Part shown: piece by piece, positions 17,800 through 25,965 of the stretch
How positions within the stretch are numbered: position 1 is the first letter of the stretch
How the letters are laid out: each line of letters begins with the position of its first letter
From: Leptospirales bacterium
GTDB taxonomy: Bacteria; Spirochaetota; Leptospiria; Leptospirales; Leptospiraceae
DNA: 64,000 nt
NCBI GenBank assembly: GCA_013297885.1
Contig: JAAFIR010000002.1
Location: forward strand, 1-64,000
Reading direction: 5' to 3'
The notes under the pieces: model-generated
Database searches by the model: none
The model's input: the letters and a program-made list of their open reading frames with translations, nothing else
Told to the model about the DNA's origin: nothing
Position numbers and translations under genes: made by a program

Positions 17800-18360
17800 T
17801 TACAGTTTCTTATTTATTCTTTTTGAATACTTCTCAAACCAATCTACAAGTTTTTCTTTTCCCCCAATAATATTTATATATGCAGTACATTCACAATCTT
17901 TCCAACCTAAATTGGGAAAATTGATTTCATCTTCATAAAGTGGAATACAATTTAAAATTTTTATTTCATTTAATTCTTTATTGAATATTTTTACAAAGCT
18001 ATTTATCAATTTATCATTTTCATAACCACCTCCAGAGGCAGTACCTGAAAAACCAGAATTGCTCCATAAAATTATTTTAGCCATTAAATTTTTAAAATTT
18101 GGAAAAGCATTTGAAGCTTTAACACAACTAGATTTTATCAATTCAGAATTTCTTTTTTTTAAAGAAATATCAGAAGCCCTTCCAGTTGTTTTTATATAAA
18201 AATAATCAAAAGGTTTTTTGTTAGGAGCTTCTGGTGATCCTGCCCAACCTTCCATTTTTCCATTAGAATTATTTTCTTCTAGTTCGGTTTGGTTCGTTTT
18301 ACAACTTAACAAAATTGATAAAAAGAAAATTATCTGAATTAGTTTTTTATTTTGTAACAT
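17800..18360 (-). CDS. LPP20-like lipoprotein
   Basis: A 186-residue lipoprotein. The signal ends at lipobox SILLSC (Cys20), followed by a polar Asn/Glu-rich linker. The segment TGRASDISLKKRNSELIKSS matches the style of the LPP20 family (G-R-A followed by a basic helix with regularly spaced alanines). Mature cysteines occur at SSC, LNC and CEC. It is the last gene of a minus-strand run of lipoprotein genes. Cell-envelope location is secure from the lipobox; the family assignment is tentative. Confidence 0.66.
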   Translation of the reverse strand: MLQNKKLIQIIFFLSILLSCKTNQTELEENNSNGKMEGWAGSPEAPNKKPFDYFYIKTTGRASDISLKKRNSELIKSSCVKASNAFPNFKNLMAKIILWSNSGFSGTASGGGYENDKLINSFVKIFNKELNEIKILNCIPLYEDEINFPNLGWKDCECTAYINIIGGKEKLVDWFEKYSKRINKKL

Positions 18361-18386
18361 GTTTATCTCTTTGTTTTTATTTCATC

Positions 18387-18503
18387 CTAAATTAAAAAAG
18401 CTTTAATTAATTTCATCATTAAAGAATTATTTTTATGAATTGAATTATTTTTTCTACGAATTGCTTCAGACCAAACATAAGTATCAAGTAAAAGCTTTAT
18501 CAT
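18387..18503 (-). pseudogene. vapC: Truncated VapC-type toxin (PIN domain N-terminus only)
   Basis: Directly behind the VapB-like gene, with ATG overlapping its stop (ATGA), a 38-residue frame begins IKLLLDTYVWSEAIRRKN, the usual N-terminal strand of a VapC PIN-domain ribonuclease with the first catalytic Asp. It runs only to a TAG at 18387-18389, while VapC toxins have about 130 residues. The remaining acidic residues of the active site are absent and were not found in other frames nearby, so the toxin is inactivated. The first residues after RRKN already look unlike VapC. Confidence 0.75.
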
Positions 18504-18697
18504 ATATTTCTAGATTTTTTGTAATCATAGTCCTTATCATAATCCACTTTGTTTAGATATTTTAAAATATCTTTTTGCCTATGATTTTGAACATATTCTT
18601 TTAAAGCAATATTTACAGCTTCTCTTTTGGTTTTAAAATTACCAATTTTAAACACTTTGTTTAATAAAGGAATATCAATATTTAAGTTTGTAGCCAT
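18500..18697 (-). CDS. vapB: VapB-type antitoxin
   Basis: A 65-residue protein of the VapB (type II antitoxin) family: MATNLNIDIPLLNKVFKIG, then KTKREAVNIALKEYVQ and the C-terminal tail DYDKDYDYKKSR that binds the toxin. The N-terminal half is the DNA-binding domain. It is followed by a truncated vapC overlapping by 4 bp. A perfect palindrome 24-39 bp upstream of the start (18721-18736) is a likely autoregulatory operator. The antitoxin appears intact although its toxin partner is not. Confidence 0.85.
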   Translation of the reverse strand: MATNLNIDIPLLNKVFKIGNFKTKREAVNIALKEYVQNHRQKDILKYLNKVDYDKDYDYKKSRNI

Positions 18698-18720
18698 TTA
18701 GATCACCACTAAGTAATTTT

Positions 18721-18736
18721 ACACATGCTCATGTGT
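18721..18736. promoter_or_regulatory. Palindromic candidate operator of vapB
   Basis: ACACATGCTCATGTGT consists of two complementary 6-nt arms around GCTC, 24 bp upstream of the vapB start. Antitoxins of this kind bind such palindromes over their own promoter. The role is inferred from position and symmetry; no other copy was noticed in the window. Confidence 0.5.
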
Positions 18737-18817
18737 GAAGTTAAGAAAATTAAGATATTAGATTTTAGAAAATTATTCAAATTAACTAAAATCTATTTTA
18801 CTGATTTTAAAAAAAAA

Positions 18818-19279
18818 TTATAAATTATAAGCTTTGTTCTTAATTTTTATTTTTAAATTTTGTGAACCAACATTATTCTTTATGTCAGTATCGTTTATTC
18901 TACACCAAATTGGACCATTACCAATAATTGATGATTGACCGAGAGTAAAAATTTGTTTGTTAGAACCTGAATTAACAGTACAAATTAGAGCTCCATGATT
19001 AAAATTCCTATCAAATCTGTAATCTCCCCATGCTGAAGGATTTGTAACTAAACCAGTAGCATCAAAATTTGTTCCATTATCTGTCATAGACCAATTTCCT
19101 TCTGCTTCCATAGTAATTTCTGCTTTTTCATCAATGATTGCTGGAGTTTCTTGCCAATCTTGATTTGCATAAATTACTACATTATATTTTTTTACTTTTA
19201 CATTATTTTGTTTTAAAAAATCTAAAAGTTCAGCACAATTAAATAGAAATATAACTAAAATTATAGATATTATTTTCAT
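18818..19279 (-). CDS. LecA (PA-IL)-like lectin lipoprotein
   Basis: A 153-residue lipoprotein: signal ending at lipobox IFLFNC (Cys15). The mature part begins VVIYANQDWQETPAIIDEKA and continues ITMEAEGNWSMTDNGTNFDA, GALICTVNSGSNKQIFTLGQ and IWCRINDTDIKNN. This order (N-x-W, then a strand with A-E-G-x-W, a G-A-L-I strand, I-N-D-x-D near the end) matches the galactose-binding PA-IL/LecA beta-sandwich. The terminal I-N-D-x-x motif corresponds to the calcium-binding end of LecA. Sugar binding is inferred and the calcium ligands are not all verifiable. Confidence 0.72.
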   Translation of the reverse strand: MKIISIILVIFLFNCAELLDFLKQNNVKVKKYNVVIYANQDWQETPAIIDEKAEITMEAEGNWSMTDNGTNFDATGLVTNPSAWGDYRFDRNFNHGALICTVNSGSNKQIFTLGQSSIIGNGPIWCRINDTDIKNNVGSQNLKIKIKNKAYNL

Positions 19280-19347
19280 AAGCCTTCCTTGGGTTTTATA
19301 AGGCTATTTTTTTTTATAAATTAATTAGTCAATTTTAATAAGTTCAA

Positions 19348-20115
19348 TCATAATTTCGAAAAATCTTCTTTTAATTTTTTTTCTCCACCTTCGTAGTAAA
19401 ATATAATTTGAAAACTACATTGTAAAAAGAATTTATTATTTCTCTCAAAAATTTGAAACTTATCAAAAGAAAAAATTTCTGGTTTTAATAATTTCTTTTT
19501 TAATTCAGAAATTAAATTTTTACTTGGTTTTTCAAAATTATTTTCAGCCAAACTAAAATATGCTTTTTCTATTAATGATTTTTTTTCTAGGGTGCAAATT
19601 TTACTTCTATCTTCTTCTTGAATTTCTTTATCTAAAAAAATTTCGTTCATTTGAATTGTTCGGAAGTAATTTTCACTATTATTACAATTTTTCCATTTTT
19701 TGGAATACCAATCATTATTTGGATATTCAATATGAATCAAAGGGGGAGAATCCATGTTTAGTGCTGGAACTAAACCTAAAGAAAATAAACCATAAATAAA
19801 ACCACCAAAGATTTTTAACCCAGTTACTGGTTCATTTGTTGCTATAACAACAGCAATTGGAATATCTACAATTAAACCTAAAAAAGAACCTATAGCTTTA
19901 TATTTTAAAGAATTTAAATGAACTGTTTCATATCTTCCACTACTAACAAAATCTTTAATGGCACATTCTTTTTCTATTTTTTGATTTTTCTTAGAATTAT
20001 ATTCATCTTCAAACTCACCAATTTTAAAACCAATTCCTGAGAATACCATTGTAGCACATTCTAGATGAAATAAAATTAAGAGTATGGAAAAAAATTTTGG
20101 TTTAATATTAAACAT
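19348..20115 (-). CDS. Lipoprotein of unknown function with internal hydrophobic segments
   Basis: A 255-residue protein with a signal ending at a lipobox-like LFHLEC (Cys20). Residues about 75-118 contain two hydrophobic stretches (IGSFLGLIVDIPIAVVIA and IFGGFIYGLFSLGLVPAL) like the glycine-rich membrane hairpins of small outer-surface lipoproteins. The C-terminal half is charged and helical. It lies between two other lipoprotein genes on the same strand. No family recognised. Confidence 0.66.
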   Translation of the reverse strand: MFNIKPKFFSILLILFHLECATMVFSGIGFKIGEFEDEYNSKKNQKIEKECAIKDFVSSGRYETVHLNSLKYKAIGSFLGLIVDIPIAVVIATNEPVTGLKIFGGFIYGLFSLGLVPALNMDSPPLIHIEYPNNDWYSKKWKNCNNSENYFRTIQMNEIFLDKEIQEEDRSKICTLEKKSLIEKAYFSLAENNFEKPSKNLISELKKKLLKPEIFSFDKFQIFERNNKFFLQCSFQIIFYYEGGEKKLKEDFSKL

Positions 20116-20157
20116 ATAAATTAAAACGTATTGATAGGATTTTTATGACAAATAAAA

Positions 20158-20731
20158 TTAGGAATCTCTTTCTAGAAAGTATTCAATTTTTTTATCTTTA
20201 TTTTGATGCCAAATAATTTTGGTTTCATTTTCTTCCAAAAAAAATCCGCCGACCCATCCATCCTTCTGGTTCAAAAGCTGAAACATTTAGTAATAAATTT
20301 CCTTTTTCAGAAATTCCATATTCCCATTTACAATTTGATTTATCTCCAAATCTACAAAGTATTTGCACATTTATATCATTTAGTTCTTTTGGATTTTTTA
20401 TTTCAGCTATTCCATCTGTTCTAAAAAGAATACTTCTTCCATCTGGACTTTTGTAAAGCATTGGTTTTGAAACCCATCTTGTATCTTCTCTAAAAAAAAT
20501 AAAATACCCATACAAAACTACTGCATAAAATCCACCAGTATACCCCAAATAAATTGCAGTTGTTTTTCCTGAACTAATAAGTGAATATGAAATTACTGAA
20601 TCAAAAATAAAAGCAGCAGAAGTCTTAGTGGTATTTTTTGGACCAAGATCTTTTTTTATATAATTAGTTGCACAAGAATAGATAAAAAAAATAAAAATTA
20701 GTTTTGTTTTAGAATAAAAATTCATTTTCAT
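20158..20731 (-). CDS. Lipoprotein, probably frameshifted near its C-terminus
   Basis: The uninterrupted frame (20225-20731, 168 aa) has a lipobox FFIYSC, a glycine-rich hydrophobic stretch (YLGYTGGFYAVVLYGYF) and a domain with SPDGRSILFRTDG and CKWEYGISEKGNLLLN. It ends FFGRK right after a run of eight T (minus strand; 20237-20244). Removing one T continues it into a protein-like tail, IFLEENETKIIWHQNKDKK and on to a stop at 20158. The given end at 20158 assumes this; as the sequence stands, the stop is at 20225. Either a natural frameshift or a homopolymer error is possible. Confidence 0.65.
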
Positions 20732-21034
20732 AAGAAAATTTATTTAATAATTATTTGTGAATAAAAAATTTCATTAACAAAATAAATAATTCATAAAAAA
20801 GATTTTTGAATACTAGAAGCGAAGCGAAAGAGATTGAAACGTTATCAAAAAATTTCATATGAAATTTTTTGATAGGAGTTGAAAGCTCGATTTTTTTCCA
20901 ACTGAATAAATCTACTCTTCAGATTAAGAAGTGTTAGTTGGAAAAAAATTCGCCCAAACTATTTCTTTGTATTGAATTTAACAATACAAAAAGATAAAAA
21001 TATTTGAAATATTACATTCACTTTAAATTAAAAT
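20732..21034. other. Intergenic region holding repeat copy F
   Basis: Besides repeat copy F (20824-20957), this region contains about 90 bp of AT-rich DNA upstream of the lipoprotein gene (its promoter side) and about 75 bp of AT-rich DNA behind the SFPD-repeat gene. No further feature seen. Confidence 0.5.
20824..20957 (+). repeat. Three-way-junction intergenic repeat, copy F
   Basis: P1 is GCGAA/TTCGC (20824-20828/20949-20953). Pa is GAG/CTC (20830-20832/20886-20888), a compensated change relative to GTG/CAC. P2 is a perfect 32-nt palindrome without a spare loop (20843-20874). P3 is a perfect 13-bp stem from T7 to A7 (20891-20903/20936-20948). The end is TTCGCCCAA. It lies between two minus-strand genes in tandem. 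Confidence 0.85.
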
Positions 21035-21346
21035 CTAATTCGCTCCTGGAAAAGAACTTACGTATTGAATTTTAATATCAGGAAATGAATTTACAATTTG
21101 AACTTTGGTATCTGGAAACGAACTGACTTCTTGCCATTTGCCACATGAATCAGGAAAAGAATTTACTTTCTGAACTTTTAAATCAGGGAAAGAAGTAACT
21201 ACTTGAATTTTCAAATCTGGAAATGAATTTACAAATTGGATTTTTCCAAAAAGTTTTTTCCCATTAAAGCTACAACTTGAATCAACTTTACCAGAATACA
21301 ATGAACTTACAGAAACCAATACCAACAAAACTATTAATTTTTTCAT
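21035..21346 (-). CDS. Exported SFPD-repeat protein (septoil-knot-like)
   Basis: A 103-residue protein with a signal peptide (LIVLLVLVSVSSLYSG). The mature part is almost entirely seven short repeats of about 11 residues with the core V-x-S-F-P-D (VNSFPDLKIQ, VVTSFPDLKVQ, VSSFPDTKVQ), each probably one beta strand and turn. Two cysteines lie at its start (SSC) and middle (DSCGKW). The arrangement resembles the small 7(1) septoil knot family, an assignment from memory. A GAGGT ribosome binding site precedes the ATG. Function is unknown. Confidence 0.75.
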   Translation of the reverse strand: MKKLIVLLVLVSVSSLYSGKVDSSCSFNGKKLFGKIQFVNSFPDLKIQVVTSFPDLKVQKVNSFPDSCGKWQEVSSFPDTKVQIVNSFPDIKIQYVSSFPGAN

Positions 21347-21437
21347 ACTTACCTCGTGTGCGGAGATTTAAAATTGATTTTTAGTTTTGTAAATAAAAAT
21401 TTGTAACTTTATTAAAAAATTTTGGAATCTAAATTGT

Positions 21438-22004
21438 ATGAAACAAATTTTAATTTTATTCTTTTTTATTTTTCCCTTATTTTCTGATGGAAAGTTTGAT
21501 GTTGCTGTTTTTGCTGGTGGCTGTTTTTGGTGTATGGAACCTCCTTTTGATAAATTGGATGGAGTGATTTCAACAACTTCAGGTTATACTGGTGGAAATG
21601 TCAAAGATCCAAGTTATAAAGATGTCTCTTCTGGTGGTACAGGACACACTGAAGCAATAAGAGTTATTTTTGATCCCAAAAAAATTTCTTATGAAAAACT
21701 ATTAGAAGTCTTTTGGAAAAATATAGATCCCACAACAAAAGATAAACAATTTTGTGATACTGGTAATCAATACCGTTCTGGCATTTTTTACTTGAATGAA
21801 GCTCAAAAAAAACTGGCTTTTGAGTCCAAAAAAAAACTAGAAAAAAAATTTAAAATAATTTATACTGAAATCACTGAAGCAAAAGAATTTTATGAAGCAG
21901 AAGAGTATCATCAAGATTTTTATATAAAAAGTCAGATTCGTTACAAATATTACCGCAACGCTTGTGGACGAGATGCAAGATTAAAAGAAATTTGGGGAAA
22001 TTAA
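21438..22004 (+). CDS. msrA: Peptide methionine sulfoxide reductase MsrA (exported)
   Basis: MsrA reduces the S-epimer of methionine sulfoxide in proteins. The catalytic signature GGCFWCMEPPF (nucleophile Cys29) is intact, followed by TSGYTGGNVKDPSYKDVSSG and the conserved YHQDF-type end (EEYHQDFYIKSQIRY). Unlike cytoplasmic MsrA, it starts with a signal peptide (MKQILILFFFIFPLFSDG), so it should act in the periplasm, where flagella and envelope proteins would be protected. The resolving cysteine is probably the one in RNACGRD. Confidence 0.94.
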   Translation: MKQILILFFFIFPLFSDGKFDVAVFAGGCFWCMEPPFDKLDGVISTTSGYTGGNVKDPSYKDVSSGGTGHTEAIRVIFDPKKISYEKLLEVFWKNIDPTTKDKQFCDTGNQYRSGIFYLNEAQKKLAFESKKKLEKKFKIIYTEITEAKEFYEAEEYHQDFYIKSQIRYKYYRNACGRDARLKEIWGN

Positions 22005-22046
22005 AATCTTCTTGAAAATTAAAGAATTCTTTTTTAGAAGTATCTC

Positions 22047-22439
22047 ATGAAATATATTTTTTTTCTAACTCTATTGTTAAATCTTCATAGTATCAAAAAA
22101 GATCATAAAAAAAAATCTTGTGAAAAATTTGATAATTTCCTTACGACATCTAAGCTCACGAAAAAGCCAAGTATTAAAGTTGATTTTAAATTAGCAGATT
22201 TTTATCCCAAAAGTGCTAAAGAAAAAAATATTCGCGTTGGTGAAACCAAACTCAAAGTGTTTATTAGCAAAAAAGGTAAACTAGTTTGTCATTCAATTTT
22301 GAAAAAAAGCCAAGGTTATGGTTTTGATGAAGCTGCAGTTTCAATCATCAAACAAGCCAAGTTTCGTGCAGGTGAAATCAGTGGTAAACCAGTAAATTCT
22401 TATGTTGTACTTCCAATCAAATTTTCTTTGGACGAATAG
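22047..22439 (+). CDS. TonB C-terminal-domain protein
   Basis: A 130-residue protein with a short N-terminal hydrophobic segment (IFFLTLLLNLHS) and a TonB_C-type domain: ADFYPKSAKEKNIRVGETKL, KVFISKKGKLVCHSILKKS, GFDEAAVSIIKQAKFRAG and VVLPIKFSL. It lacks the proline-rich spacer and membrane anchor of true TonB, so it may be a periplasmic or stand-alone TonB-like domain. The next gene's ATG follows its stop directly. Confidence 0.8.
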   Translation: MKYIFFLTLLLNLHSIKKDHKKKSCEKFDNFLTTSKLTKKPSIKVDFKLADFYPKSAKEKNIRVGETKLKVFISKKGKLVCHSILKKSQGYGFDEAAVSIIKQAKFRAGEISGKPVNSYVVLPIKFSLDE

Positions 22440-23471
22440 ATGAATGAAGTAAAAACCAAACTAGAAATTTATTTAACAAATAGACTAAAAGGTAATGTTA
22501 AAATTTCAGATATGAAAGTTCTTTCTGGTGGAGCCTGTCAGGAAAACTATTTACTAGATTTAGAAGTTAATTCAGGTGAACAAAAAGGAATTTATAAATT
22601 AGTTTTTAGAACTGATAAAGGTGCTTCCCTTTTTTCTAGCCTCAGTCGAACAGAAGAATATAAAGTGGCAGAAATTGCAAATTTGAATGGTGTAAAAACT
22701 CCAAAACCTTACTGGCTTGAAATTGATAAATCAATAATTGGAAATCCATTTTACTTTATGGAAAGAATTTTAGGAAAAGCAACTGGTCGTTTTATTGTAA
22801 AAGATCCAAGTCTCAAAAACGTAAGAGAAAAATTTACAGAAGAAATAGCACAGAGTTTGGCAATTATTCATTCAATTTCTGAATCAAAAATAACAGATTT
22901 AGAATTAAAAAAAGTTTTAACCAGAAAAACAAATTCAATTTATGGAATTGCTGAATTTGCCGTACAGGATCTTAAAAATCAAATTGATAAATTACCAGAT
23001 CCTCATCCAGCAATGAATTTAATTCTTAATTGGTTAGAAAAAAATCTAATTGAAACTGACAATGAAGTTTTGGTTCATGGTGATTTTAGAACTGGAAATT
23101 TTATGGTAAATGAAACTGGACTGCAAGGAATTGTGGATTGGGAATTTGCTCATCTTGGAGACAGACATGAAGATGTTGCTTGGCTTTGTATGAGAGATTG
23201 GAGATTTGGAAAACTTACCAAAGAAGCTGGTGGATTTAGTACAAGAGAAGAATTTTATTCTTTTTATAAAAAACATTCTGGAATAGAACTAAATTCAAAA
23301 AAAGTATTATTTTGGGAAGTAGTGGGAAATTTAAGATGGGCAATTGGTTCAATTGGACAAGCTGAAAGACATTTGACTGGAAAAGATAAAGGCATAGAAC
23401 TTGCAAGTATTGGAAGAAGGACTTCAGAAATGGAATTGGAAGCAATGAGGTTGATTGAAAATGCAAGATAG
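22440..23471 (+). CDS. APH-family phosphotransferase (ACAD10/11-like kinase)
   Basis: A 343-residue kinase-fold protein of the aminoglycoside phosphotransferase family. Catalytic loop VLVHGDFRTGNFMV (with HxDxxxxN) and metal motif GIVDWEFAHLGD are complete. In this group such kinases sit with a DUF6285 protein and acyl-CoA dehydrogenases and resemble ACAD10/11 kinase domains that phosphorylate hydroxyacyl-CoAs, so antibiotic resistance is unlikely. It begins directly after the TonB-like stop and overlaps the next gene by 11 bp. The substrate is inferred from the family. Confidence 0.85.
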   Translation: MNEVKTKLEIYLTNRLKGNVKISDMKVLSGGACQENYLLDLEVNSGEQKGIYKLVFRTDKGASLFSSLSRTEEYKVAEIANLNGVKTPKPYWLEIDKSIIGNPFYFMERILGKATGRFIVKDPSLKNVREKFTEEIAQSLAIIHSISESKITDLELKKVLTRKTNSIYGIAEFAVQDLKNQIDKLPDPHPAMNLILNWLEKNLIETDNEVLVHGDFRTGNFMVNETGLQGIVDWEFAHLGDRHEDVAWLCMRDWRFGKLTKEAGGFSTREEFYSFYKKHSGIELNSKKVLFWEVVGNLRWAIGSIGQAERHLTGKDKGIELASIGRRTSEMELEAMRLIENAR

Positions 23472-23856
23472 ACCGAGTGCAGAAATTTTAATTGAAGCAA
23501 TACAAGATTTAATTATAAAAGAAATTTTACCAGAAATTAGAAACAATGAAGCTCTTTCCTACAAAACACTTGTTTGTTGGAATATGCTAGGAGTAATAAA
23601 TAGAGAAATCAAATTTGGAGAAGAATTAATTAATTCAGAAATTAAAGAGATCTCAGAATTTTTAAAAACCAAAACTGATTTTCAAAATATAACTTATTTA
23701 AAAAAATTAGAAATCGCTAAAAATTTAAATCAAGAACTTGCAAAATTTATTAATCAAAATAAATCTTCTGTAGAAGACAAAGAAGTTTGGAATTTAGTTA
23801 AAAAAAATCTGAAAGAAAAAATAGATATTTCTAATCCTAGATTCAATTCAGATTAG
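23461..23856 (+). CDS. DUF6285-like protein
   Basis: About 131 residues, mostly helical: DRPSAEILIEAIQDLIIKEI, then SYKTLVCWNMLGVINREI, and a charged C-terminus. The opening RPSAxELLxAVxxFL-like pattern and the position behind an APH-family kinase fit DUF6285. The ATG at 23461 is chosen because the upstream TTG at 23455 has no clear binding site; it overlaps the kinase gene by 11 bp, consistent with coupling. Function is unknown; it probably works with the kinase. Confidence 0.75.
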   Translation: MQDRPSAEILIEAIQDLIIKEILPEIRNNEALSYKTLVCWNMLGVINREIKFGEELINSEIKEISEFLKTKTDFQNITYLKKLEIAKNLNQELAKFINQNKSSVEDKEVWNLVKKNLKEKIDISNPRFNSD

Positions 23857-24038
23857 AAAATAATTGTTAGATTTGATTTTTTTTCCTAGTATATAATTTA
23901 TAACTAAAGAAATTTCTTGACTAAAATGAATAATTCTGTTTATTCTATTTACTGATTTAGAAGTTTTTTGATTTGATAAAAATATGTTTTTTATTACTAA
24001 TTAGAAATATATTTATAAAAATTGATAGAAGAGATAAA

Positions 24039-25301
24039 ATGATAGATAAAATAAAACAGATAAATGGCAACATCATAAAACTTTTTATATACTCTATTTT
24101 GTATTTCTTTTCACTATTTTTTTTACCAGATTTATTTTCTAAAACAACTTGTGAAGGAGCGACTTGTAATGTTTTACCAACAAAATATCGAACTGATTTA
24201 AACAATTTAGATTTAGCAATTCGATTTCAATATTTAGAACCAGTTCTTAATTCAATGGTTGAATCAGCTATTATTTCGAATCATACAAATTCATTAATAG
24301 GGGCAGGTTATGTAAATCGATTTCAAATCGGTGCTGGTGTTGGATTAGCAGGAGTAAAAAAAAACGATATTAATTTTTCTTATGGAGATATTTATATTCC
24401 CAAACTTCCTAATTTTGGAGTATCTGCTTCTCCATCAATTATGGCTGCTGTAAATTTGGGTTGGTTATTTGGACATGGAGCTTCATTAGAAATAAAAAAA
24501 AAATCTAAGAATAATGAAGATGATGAAAATAATAATTCTGCTTCAGAAGAAAAAAAAGAAAACGAAGAGGATAGTGACTCACATCATTTTTTACATCGTT
24601 TTAATTTATATATTCATGGAATGAGAGCTGGATATAATCTCTCTGAAATGAAAGCTGGTTTTGGCGACAAACCAGAGTTAAGTGGTGGAGTAAAAGCTGA
24701 AAATGCAGGGCTTACGATTCGATTTTCATTAATTGAACCAAAGTTTGTATTATTAAGTTTTTTTGGATTCACTGGAATTTCTGTTGGACTAGGATATCAT
24801 TACCAAGCTTTAGCATTTGATTTATCTCACCAACCAAGACAAAACCCTACTTTGAGTTTTGGAGATTTTAAAGGCACATGGGTTGCAAGAACTGAAGCTG
24901 AATTTTCAACATTTGCAAGATCTACTTCAATAGATATAAGAAGTGGAGTAAGGTTATTTTATTTTTTTGATATCTATGCTGGATTTGGTTTTAGTAGAAA
25001 TACTGCAGGTGCGAACTTATTTTTACAAAGAAATGGTCCACTTCAAGTTTCAGGAAATCCTTTACAAGCTTTAAACAATACCTTTCAAACAACTGATTTT
25101 TTTCAACATTATAATGGTGTTAATACAAACCCAAATGGAAATTTAAATGTTGAATTTAGGGAAAAAAAAAGACTTACAAATAGTTTAGGATTTTTAATAA
25201 TTGGAACTGAAATCAATTTATTTTTTTTAAAACTAATTGCAGAAGGGGTTATACTTGAAAACTCTTTTGGGGCAAGTCTTGGTACTAAAATTTATTTTTA
25301 A
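24039..25301 (+). CDS. Outer-membrane-like beta-barrel protein
   Basis: About 420 residues from ATG 24039, which follows the purine-rich GAAGAG site; a TTG 66 bp upstream would give a longer but less convincing N-terminus. The signal region is hydrophobic (LFIYSILYFFSLFFLPDLFS). The body has alternating beta strands with aromatic residues (GAGYVNRFQIGAGVGLAGVK, FGVSASPSIMAAVNLGWLFG, GISVGLGYHYQALAFDL) and ends in a short strand ending IYF, typical of barrel proteins with a C-terminal aromatic. An acidic low-complexity loop (about residues 155-185) is rich in Glu, Asp and Asn. No specific family recognised. Confidence 0.7.
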   Translation: MIDKIKQINGNIIKLFIYSILYFFSLFFLPDLFSKTTCEGATCNVLPTKYRTDLNNLDLAIRFQYLEPVLNSMVESAIISNHTNSLIGAGYVNRFQIGAGVGLAGVKKNDINFSYGDIYIPKLPNFGVSASPSIMAAVNLGWLFGHGASLEIKKKSKNNEDDENNNSASEEKKENEEDSDSHHFLHRFNLYIHGMRAGYNLSEMKAGFGDKPELSGGVKAENAGLTIRFSLIEPKFVLLSFFGFTGISVGLGYHYQALAFDLSHQPRQNPTLSFGDFKGTWVARTEAEFSTFARSTSIDIRSGVRLFYFFDIYAGFGFSRNTAGANLFLQRNGPLQVSGNPLQALNNTFQTTDFFQHYNGVNTNPNGNLNVEFREKKRLTNSLGFLIIGTEINLFFLKLIAEGVILENSFGASLGTKIYF

Positions 25302-25341
25302 ACTATTAGTTTCTAGCATAAAAATTGCATATTGAATATAT

Positions 25342-25965
25342 ATGCAAAACTTAGACTTGTGTTTCTTAGAAAAAACGAATGATACATATATATTAAAAAT
25401 TACTTTATCAGAAAACCAAAAAGGGATTATTTATCGAGTAACCTCTGTTTTATTTGCTCATGGTATGGATATAATTGAAGCAGTTGCTGAAATAATAGGT
25501 GATGGTTTAGTAAAAGATGTATTTTTAATACGTAGTCTTGAAGGTAGCAAAATCAATTCTGATGTTTGTAATTTGATAAAAAAAGAATTACACCAATTAT
25601 TTTTTTCAGAACTGAAAGTATCAGATTATTTAAGAAAATATAAAAAAAATGTAAATGATTTTAAAAAAAATAAACAATCATTTATTCAAGTATTTAACCC
25701 AAGTTCAATTGATTCAACAGTTTTAGATTTTAGGACTTATGATAGACCAGGACTATTATTTGAAACTTCTGAATATTTATTTCTTAAAGAAATTGATATT
25801 ATATCATTTACAGCAAAAACTGATGATTTTGAAATTAGAGACTCTTTCTTAATAAGAAATAAAAATGGTGAAAAACTGACTGAAGAGGATTGTATAATGA
25901 TTAAAAAAGGTTTAAATGAATTATTCTCTTTAAATCAAAAAGAAACACCTAAAGTTTTATTGTAA
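25342..25965 (+). CDS. Double ACT-domain protein
   Basis: A 207-residue cytoplasmic protein with two ACT domains: residues about 14-90 ([39 protein letters not shown]) and about 125-200 ([20 protein letters not shown]). The pattern resembles the C-terminal ACT pair of GlnD or GcvR-like regulators, which bind amino acids. There is no enzyme domain attached. The 3' end overlaps the convergent purT gene by 17 bp. Confidence 0.82.
   Translation: MQNLDLCFLEKTNDTYILKITLSENQKGIIYRVTSVLFAHGMDIIEAVAEIIGDGLVKDVFLIRSLEGSKINSDVCNLIKKELHQLFFSELKVSDYLRKYKKNVNDFKKNKQSFIQVFNPSSIDSTVLDFRTYDRPGLLFETSEYLFLKEIDIISFTAKTDDFEIRDSFLIRNKNGEKLTEEDCIMIKKGLNELFSLNQKETPKVLL

Noticed and set aside
22440-23471. Aminoglycoside resistance gene
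   Set aside because: The kinase belongs to the APH superfamily but its context with a DUF6285-like gene points to acyl-CoA-related metabolism.
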